In this document: one piece after another, positions 59,240-64,000 of the stretch
How the letters are laid out: the number at the start of each line of letters is the position of its first letter
Numbering within the stretch: position 1 is the stretch's first letter
Assembly (NCBI RefSeq): GCF_026262505.1
Contig: NC_067204.1
Location: forward strand, 16,160,165 to 16,224,164
Direction of reading: 5' to 3'
DNA: 64,000 bases
Origin: Trichomonas vaginalis G3
Taxonomy: Eukaryota > Parabasalia > Trichomonadida > Trichomonadidae
Translations under genes and position numbers: made by a program
The notes under the pieces: model-generated
The model's input: the letters and a program-made list of their open reading frames with translations, nothing else
What the model was told of the DNA's origin: nothing
Database searches by the model: none

Positions 59240-60022
59240 TTCTTACGAATTAAAAAAATAAATTATTCAAAAATGTAAGACATGAATTTTTAAAGTTTAT
59301 TTTTTATTCATGAAAATAATTATTTCTAATTTCTTTACTCTCTCGTATATACTAGATTTAAAGAATTCAGAACATTTCCCATAATCTCCTAAATGTTTTC
59401 TTATCCCTAACGTGTGCCAGTTATTATATGAAACTGAATAAACTTTATCTTTATCTTTACACCTTTCATCACTTCCAATATATTTATATCTCAGTTTTGA
59501 TTTAGCATTTTCATATTCATTAGCGTTTAATAATTCACAGTCTTCCTTTTTAAATTGATGTTTAAGATATTCAGGATTTAATACTCTACGTTTATATGCT
59601 CCTAACTTAGTTCTAAAGGTTTTTCTACAAAATTTAGGAATTCCATCCTCTTTAATGTCATCAATGATTTCCATTTCATTATTTTCAATTTCTTCTTCTC
59701 GTTTATGAGGTCTTTGATTATGACTCCATTGATTCCATGAAATTAAATATTCTTTATCATTATATTTATACCTCATTATCTTATTTTGGTTTTCATATTC
59801 ATTTAATAATTCACAATCTTCATTTTTAAATTGAAGTTTAACCCATTCAGGATTTAAACAATGTTTAATTAATCGCGGAATATCTGACATCATCTATATA
59901 TAGCTTCTTTTATAAAAGATAAAAAAATAAATTATTTTAAAATTAATGTTAATTTTTTAATGATTTATAAATAAATATATTTTAATGCATCGTCTATATA
60001 TAGATGTAACAAAAAAAGTCAC
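59238..60022 (-). repeat. Right terminal inverted repeat of element C
   Basis: Complement of 14771-15557. It ends ...GTTACAAAAAAAGTCAC read on the plus strand as AACAAAAAAAGTCAC at 60022. Confidence 0.88.
59297..59893 (-). CDS. TIR-encoded protein with duplicated domain (right copy)
   Basis: This 198-aa protein is the same as 14900-15490 except for a few substitutions (for example ENQNKIMRY for ESQNKLMRY) and a different last dozen residues. It has two related halves with LNPE(W/Y)...EDCELLN...RYKY. Open frame. Confidence 0.75.
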   Translation of the reverse strand: MMSDIPRLIKHCLNPEWVKLQFKNEDCELLNEYENQNKIMRYKYNDKEYLISWNQWSHNQRPHKREEEIENNEMEIIDDIKEDGIPKFCRKTFRTKLGAYKRRVLNPEYLKHQFKKEDCELLNANEYENAKSKLRYKYIGSDERCKDKDKVYSVSYNNWHTLGIRKHLGDYGKCSEFFKSSIYERVKKLEIIIFMNKK

Positions 60023-60207
60023 TAAACCCGTCCACATATACTACTCACAATATCTTTCGGTAAAAGCATTCATTAATTGAAAAAAGAATCCTCTTTAATG
60101 TATATTAAACAAATAAAATATCAATGACAATAAATAGTCATGGAATACAAAAAATAATCCAAAATCATTTTAAATGATGATTTTTGACACGTAAAGTATG
60201 TCAAACT
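60023..60207. other. Short host spacer
   Basis: Between the end of C and the next host gene. A TCATT at 60165-60169 could be its initiator, although a short upstream ATG frame follows it. Confidence 0.45.
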
Positions 60208-60894
60208 ATGAAATTCGCGCCAATTTTTGTAAAGTCATTTATGACTAGCGCGCCAACGAAAACGTTCATTGTAGATCTTATTAAAAAAGGGGATAGATCA
60301 GTCAGTAGTATAGTTTCCGATGCAATCATTCCATCTTCGCTGTCAATTGAAGAGATTTCAAATTTGTTATTTACTATCCCAGAGATAAGAGAACAATTAG
60401 GCGATCCATTAGCGAAGGTTCGTGCTTACTTGCTTTGTATCCTTCTGATCTTCGAAATTTCCGAAACAAACGGTATAACAGAAGACCTTAATGAACAAGA
60501 CTTTTCCCAAGTACTTTTATACTCACGACTCTCGCTACCAATATGCGCTTCCATCAGTGACGTTAAAGTTACAGAGTTCTTTGATGAAATTAAGAATTTT
60601 CTTGAAAATAAGTATGAACCAACATTTATCAAACTCCAAAAGGCTCTTGGGCTTATAGATAGTCCAGAAAATATTGTAACCGAACAGAAAGAACCCACCA
60701 AAAGAAAACATTACGCTGATCCATTAAAAACAGATCCTAAAAAGACTGAAAAGCAAGATTCTTCTAAATTCGACTACGGAGCATTCAAACACGCTGTTTC
60801 TTACAGACCAGGAGCTTCTTTGAATAATATGGTAAAGATACGTGTTAAAAAGAACCATGGAAGCTCCGATAATAAGGTACGTGCAAAATTGTAA
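60208..60894 (+). CDS. Unknown host protein, 228 aa
   Basis: MKFAPIFVKSFMTSAPTKTF begins a mostly helical soluble protein with a Lys/Asp-rich C-terminal third. No motif is recognised. The ATG at 60208 is used, as the frame upstream has only a TTG. Host-like codon use and an open frame support it. Element C ends 186 bp upstream, so its promoter may have been disturbed or replaced. Confidence 0.65.
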   Translation: MKFAPIFVKSFMTSAPTKTFIVDLIKKGDRSVSSIVSDAIIPSSLSIEEISNLLFTIPEIREQLGDPLAKVRAYLLCILLIFEISETNGITEDLNEQDFSQVLLYSRLSLPICASISDVKVTEFFDEIKNFLENKYEPTFIKLQKALGLIDSPENIVTEQKEPTKRKHYADPLKTDPKKTEKQDSSKFDYGAFKHAVSYRPGASLNNMVKIRVKKNHGSSDNKVRAKL

Positions 60895-61029
60895 CTCAAA
60901 GACATCATGAGTTAACAGCATTTATCGTGTTTTTTAAATTGTTTAATAGATTTTCATAAAACGTGTATTTGTATTATAAAATGATAACAGAATATGTCTA
61001 ATTAGTCAGTTTTTAGATACTCATCGAAA

Positions 61030-61060
61030 AAAAATTCAATATTTTTCATATTGAATTTTG
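61030..61060. repeat. AT-rich hairpin between convergent host genes
   Basis: AAAATTCAAT at 61031-61040 pairs with ATTGAATTTT at 61050-61059. It lies between the 3' ends of the unknown gene and RPL37; possibly a 3'-end signal. Confidence 0.45.
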
Positions 61061-61165
61061 TAGGTAAAAAAATTTAGACAACTTTTAGATTTATGAGTGA
61101 GTCTAGCAGTTATAATTTTTAATATTTAAAAATCTAAAAATCAAGGTACATTTACGGCATCCGAT

Positions 61166-61411
61166 TTATTTTGGAGCATAAGCACGCTGGAGCTTAGCAA
61201 ATGTAACCTTAAGGTGGCGCATTTCGCCAGAGCCCTGAGCACGCTTGCGGTGGGCCTTCTTTTCCCAGTCATAATGGCGCATTGTAGCGTCTGGATAGCC
61301 ACACTTAGCGCATTTGCTCTTCTGAATGTGGAAGCAGCGGTTGCCACAGCGGCGGCAGATTGTGTGTGTCTTGTTATGTCTTGGACCGAATGATGGTGTA
61401 CCAGCACCCAT
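61166..61411 (-). CDS. RPL37: 60S ribosomal protein L37 (eL37)
   Basis: This 81-aa protein starts MGAGTPSFGPRHNKTHTICR. RRCGNRCFHIQKSKCAKCGY is the CxxC...CxxC zinc-binding core of eL37, followed by a basic tail. The methionine at 61411 matches the universal N-terminus of the family; an in-frame ATG 18 codons upstream would add a non-homologous extension. Slightly shorter than the 90-97 aa usual in animals and fungi. The stop is within TAAA. Confidence 0.95.
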   Translation of the reverse strand: MGAGTPSFGPRHNKTHTICRRCGNRCFHIQKSKCAKCGYPDATMRHYDWEKKAHRKRAQGSGEMRHLKVTFAKLQRAYAPK

Positions 61412-61469
61412 TGTAAAAAAGGAAGACCAATTCAAAACCGTTGTAAACCTTTCAATTCTCATCATATAT

Positions 61470-61887
61470 CAAAACACTGAATCTAGCTAATTTGTTTATG
61501 ATATCTAACAGTAGAATATACATTACATTAAATCACAAGTGAAATTAATCGTCTATTTCATGATTTGAAAAAAATCACGATTTCAATTTTGCTATGAATC
61601 TAATCTTGAGGTGTATACTAATCTTAGTTAATATGTACTTTATATTATATGCTAATGACCCTTTTGTAAAAGCATTTCCAAATTTCTTTCATTAATATGA
61701 AAGGAAAGACATTCATATGAGATGATGCACTGACTGGATGAGTTAGAATGCTTCATATATCTCTTGTATCACAAAAGGAAAAAGATTTTTATGGGAACAT
61801 TTGCCTAGATAATCTCAAAAATGATCCAAATTCCACTTTTTTTAAAATCTATTTTTTTTAACAAAAGTTATTGATAGTTGCACCATG
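61470..61887. other. Intergenic, no gene seen
   Basis: AT-rich spacer between RPL37 and the ankyrin relic. No coding frame or repeat recognised. Confidence 0.55.
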
Positions 61888-62185
61888 CTACATCAGAAAT
61901 TCGGCCATTTCTTTTCTTTTATATAATGCTGCATAATGAAGAGATACATTTCCATCCTAATTTTACAGGATCATTGACATTCGCACCACGTGAAATAAGA
62001 ATATCAGCTGATTCTTTACAATTATTTAATGCTGCATAATGAAGAGATACATTTCCATCCTAATTTTACAGGATCATTGACATTCGCACCACGTGAAATA
62101 AGAATATCAGCTGATTCTTTACAATTATTTAATGCTGCTTGATGATAAGTTGTTCTTCCATCTTCATCTATCCCAAGTGAAAATG
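61888..62185 (-). pseudogene. Ankyrin-repeat gene relic
   Basis: The minus strand reads DEDGRTTYHQAALNNCKESA, DILISRGANVNDPVKLG and a last HYAALYKRKEMAEFLM before a stop at 61888-61890. Between them a 103-bp stretch is duplicated exactly (starts 61929 and 62032). Each copy is out of frame with the LHYAA motif, because 103 is not a multiple of 3 and extra bases are present. T. vaginalis has a very large ankyrin family. Confidence 0.75.
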
Positions 62186-62318
62186 AAAATATTCGCAAAG
62201 GTATGAGATATCAAACAATAATGAATAAAATTAAAATGAAAATAAAAAAAAGTTTTATTTAATTCCCATTGAAATTATATTTTCAAACAATTAAAAAAAA
62301 TTATTATTAAATAAAAAG

Positions 62319-64000
62319 TTAACTTTGGTTTTCTTCATTAGAGTTTTCCTTATCTTTGTGGATCCAAGATCTCAACTCTTCTGGTGTGTACATCTCGTGT
62401 CCCTCATTTCTCTCGCAATCCTCCATGAAGCAGAGGAACATTGAGTCAATGCCCATTTCGAACAACTCAGTGAATACACCAGAAACAATGAAGCTGAGAA
62501 CGAAAACAACAGCTGCAGGAACGCAGTAGAACTCTATATCCTCTTTCTTCATGAAGATGTAGAGAGAAACAGCTGTTGCAATACCAGAAATGAAGACTCT
62601 TCCGAGGAAAAGAGTGAAATCACCGACCCAGTTGATTGTTACAACTCTTACGATGTTTCTAGTGATGAGTTCGAACGCGTGTTTGCATCCCTGGAAGAAG
62701 TTGTAGCCGTGGATGGCGATGAGGATGTAGCAGTTGCGATTGATGTATTTGAGGAACTTTTCGAGGCATTTGAAGCAGCAAATAAGACATCTGACAATCC
62801 ATTTGACAAATGTGGACTGAGCGTCCTTTGTTTTGAGCTGGATGTACTCAATGCAGTACCTGATGAATTTGCAGATAGCGATAATCAATGATCCTGTTGC
62901 AAGAGAACCCATATGATATCTTAAAGCTCTTCCGAAGCTTCTGAGTACTGGAATCTTGCCCATGTGCTCGCGACGTGGATCCTTGTTGAAGTACCAGGCT
63001 GCGAAAACGCCAGCAAGAGCCATCTCGCCGAGATCAGAGATGAAAACGGAAACCCAGAGGAATCCGAAGAAGTGGTAGATCGAGAGGTATTTGAGAATCT
63101 GATCGTACTTGTATTCGACCATGTTTCCGATGTTTGAATCGTAAATAAAGACAGGAGTGCCTGCGCCGTAGATAACAATGGCAACACCGATGATGTAGAT
63201 CCACCAGATGAACATGAGGATGTAGATGAAGATAGGGAAAATAAATAAGGTCTTGACTTGGCCAAATACCTTGGAAACGATCTTGATGATGTTGACGGAG
63301 ATCCTGATCCTGTCGCAGAGGAAGAGGAAGATGAGGGTGAAGACAATGTCCCATGCAATGCAGACCCAGAACAAAACATTGAATATCTTGGCGTTGAGGT
63401 CCTTAGAAATCAAGCCAAGAGTGTAGGCTTGGGTCTTGCCGGCCATCTTGAAGTAGTCTGTCTTCATTCCGTAGCAAAGAGCTGTGATTAAGGCAGATAC
63501 GGCAAATGCAAGGAGAACAGTGAACCAAACGAAGAATGCGGCGGTGAATCTGAGTAATATAATCCAAATAAAGGCTAAAACAAGAGAAGCGGCTGTGAAA
63601 ATGGCAATATACCACTTGGCATTGAAAATGTCCGAAAATGCGGTCAAAAGAGTCTGAGCGCTAAGTGATTCCTTGAAGATCTTTGTGTAATCGGACAAAT
63701 TGACCTCTGTATCTGGAAGAGCGTCAGTTGTTGGCATACATCTCTTCAGAACTTGCTTTGTGGCGTATGCGCAGTAATAAGAAACATCTGAACTGTTCTC
63801 TGGTACTTTGTAGCCTGGAACTGTGCGTTTTGTAACGTTTGAATCGTGACATTTTTCATCTTTTTCGCCACCAATTGTATCATTGTGTAATTCTTGGTCT
63901 ATTAAGTTTGCAAGGAATGCATCTGAGAAAAGACCTTCAGTTGGGCACTCTTTGACGCAGAATGAGCGAACATAGCCTTTCTTTCCTGGTCTGACCCAGA
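62319..64000 (-). CDS. Choline transporter-like protein (CTL/SLC44), 3' part
   Basis: The frame runs from the right window edge (5' end outside) to a stop at 62319, about 559 codons visible. The edge part reads WVRPGKKGYVRSFCVKECPT, the conserved Cys-containing CTL region before the first loop. About ten hydrophobic segments follow, including FIFPIFIYILMFIWWIYIIG, and the CTL core (FGFLWVSVFISDLGEMALAG, AAWYFNKDPRREHM, RALRYHMGSLATGSLIIAIC, NCYILIAIHGYNFFQGCKHA). A short acidic tail ends it. Plasma-membrane solute transporter. GC content is higher than its surroundings. Confidence 0.92.
   Translation of the reverse strand, partial: WVRPGKKGYVRSFCVKECPTEGLFSDAFLANLIDQELHNDTIGGEKDEKCHDSNVTKRTVPGYKVPENSSDVSYYCAYATKQVLKRCMPTTDALPDTEVNLSDYTKIFKESLSAQTLLTAFSDIFNAKWYIAIFTAASLVLAFIWIILLRFTAAFFVWFTVLLAFAVSALITALCYGMKTDYFKMAGKTQAYTLGLISKDLNAKIFNVLFWVCIAWDIVFTLIFLFLCDRIRISVNIIKIVSKVFGQVKTLFIFPIFIYILMFIWWIYIIGVAIVIYGAGTPVFIYDSNIGNMVEYKYDQILKYLSIYHFFGFLWVSVFISDLGEMALAGVFAAWYFNKDPRREHMGKIPVLRSFGRALRYHMGSLATGSLIIAICKFIRYCIEYIQLKTKDAQSTFVKWIVRCLICCFKCLEKFLKYINRNCYILIAIHGYNFFQGCKHAFELITRNIVRVVTINWVGDFTLFLGRVFISGIATAVSLYIFMKKEDIEFYCVPAAVVFVLSFIVSGVFTELFEMGIDSMFLCFMEDCERNEGHEMYTPEELRSWIHKDKENSNEENQS

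Larger units (their letters stand above)
14771..60022. mobile_element. Element C: Maverick/Polinton with PolB, interrupted by element B
   Basis: The ends are inverted repeats of about 785 bp (14771-15557 and 59238-60022) starting GTGACTTTTTTTGTTACATC. Without the inserted B it is about 20 kb, a normal Maverick size. Parts: TIR-encoded protein, PolB, integrase, packaging ATPase, major and minor capsid candidates, tail-fibre protein, small amphipathic proteins and a nested KilA-N cassette. The two terminal genes differ at only a few residues until near their ends, so insertion looks fairly young. No clear target duplication was found. It is broken, with roughly ten interruptions besides the B insertion. 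Confidence 0.88.

Noticed and set aside
61412-61465. 18-codon N-terminal extension of RPL37
   Set aside because: eL37 proteins start at the MxxGTxSFG methionine; the extension has no counterpart.

Overview
The window is most likely from Trichomonas vaginalis or a close relative. It is AT-rich, no introns are apparent, and host genes carry TCAYW initiators a few bases upstream of their ATGs and TAAA at their stops. It also holds a CK1-type kinase, a piece of a beta-helix surface-protein family of the kind trichomonads carry in many copies, ankyrin debris, and very large Maverick/Polinton-type elements. This assignment comes from gene content, not from a database search.

Layout. 1-7164 is the right arm of a Maverick-type element (A), cut by the left window edge. 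7165-14770 is host DNA: a decayed centrin-like EF-hand gene, a long-chain acyl-CoA synthetase, a CK1-family kinase, a 5'-truncated beta-helix gene, and a 1.27-kb TA-flanked element with 25-bp inverted ends (13109-14378). 14771-60022 is a second Maverick (C) with about 785-bp inverted ends. It is split by a third element (B, 15936-40917) inserted into one of its genes. B is of the same family as A. 60023-64000 is host DNA: an unknown gene, ribosomal protein L37, an ankyrin-repeat relic, and the 3' part of a choline-transporter-like gene that runs off the right edge.

The elements. A and B share an arm carrying an rve integrase, a phage-tail-fibre-like protein, a probable capsid-associated protein, several very small amphipathic or membrane proteins, and an N6-adenine DNA methyltransferase next to the terminus. 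The rest of B adds a probable major capsid protein, a jelly-roll minor-capsid candidate, an SF3 helicase, a packaging ATPase, an HNH nuclease, a KilA-N cluster and two kinds of tandem arrays. No PolB was seen in B. C carries a protein-primed-type PolB with an HNH-like motif, an integrase, ATPase, capsid candidates, a 746-aa tail-fibre protein with a BNR-like middle, and a two-gene KilA-N cassette with its own inverted repeats. All three are fossils: A and B each carry roughly ten or more breaks, C somewhat fewer, and several single genes still read open.

Most unusual signals. (1) Short GC-rich hairpins with mostly tiny loops occur in the termini, between genes and in frame inside genes of both element families. 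Flanks are conserved while stem sequences change and pairing is kept. (2) A composite palindrome module occurs in about a dozen copies with three interchangeable stem sequences. (3) B ends in homopolymer A/T outside its inverted repeats. (4) A 2.6-kb KilA-N cassette has its own inverted ends inside C. (5) Phage-type tail-fibre proteins sit in eukaryotic elements.
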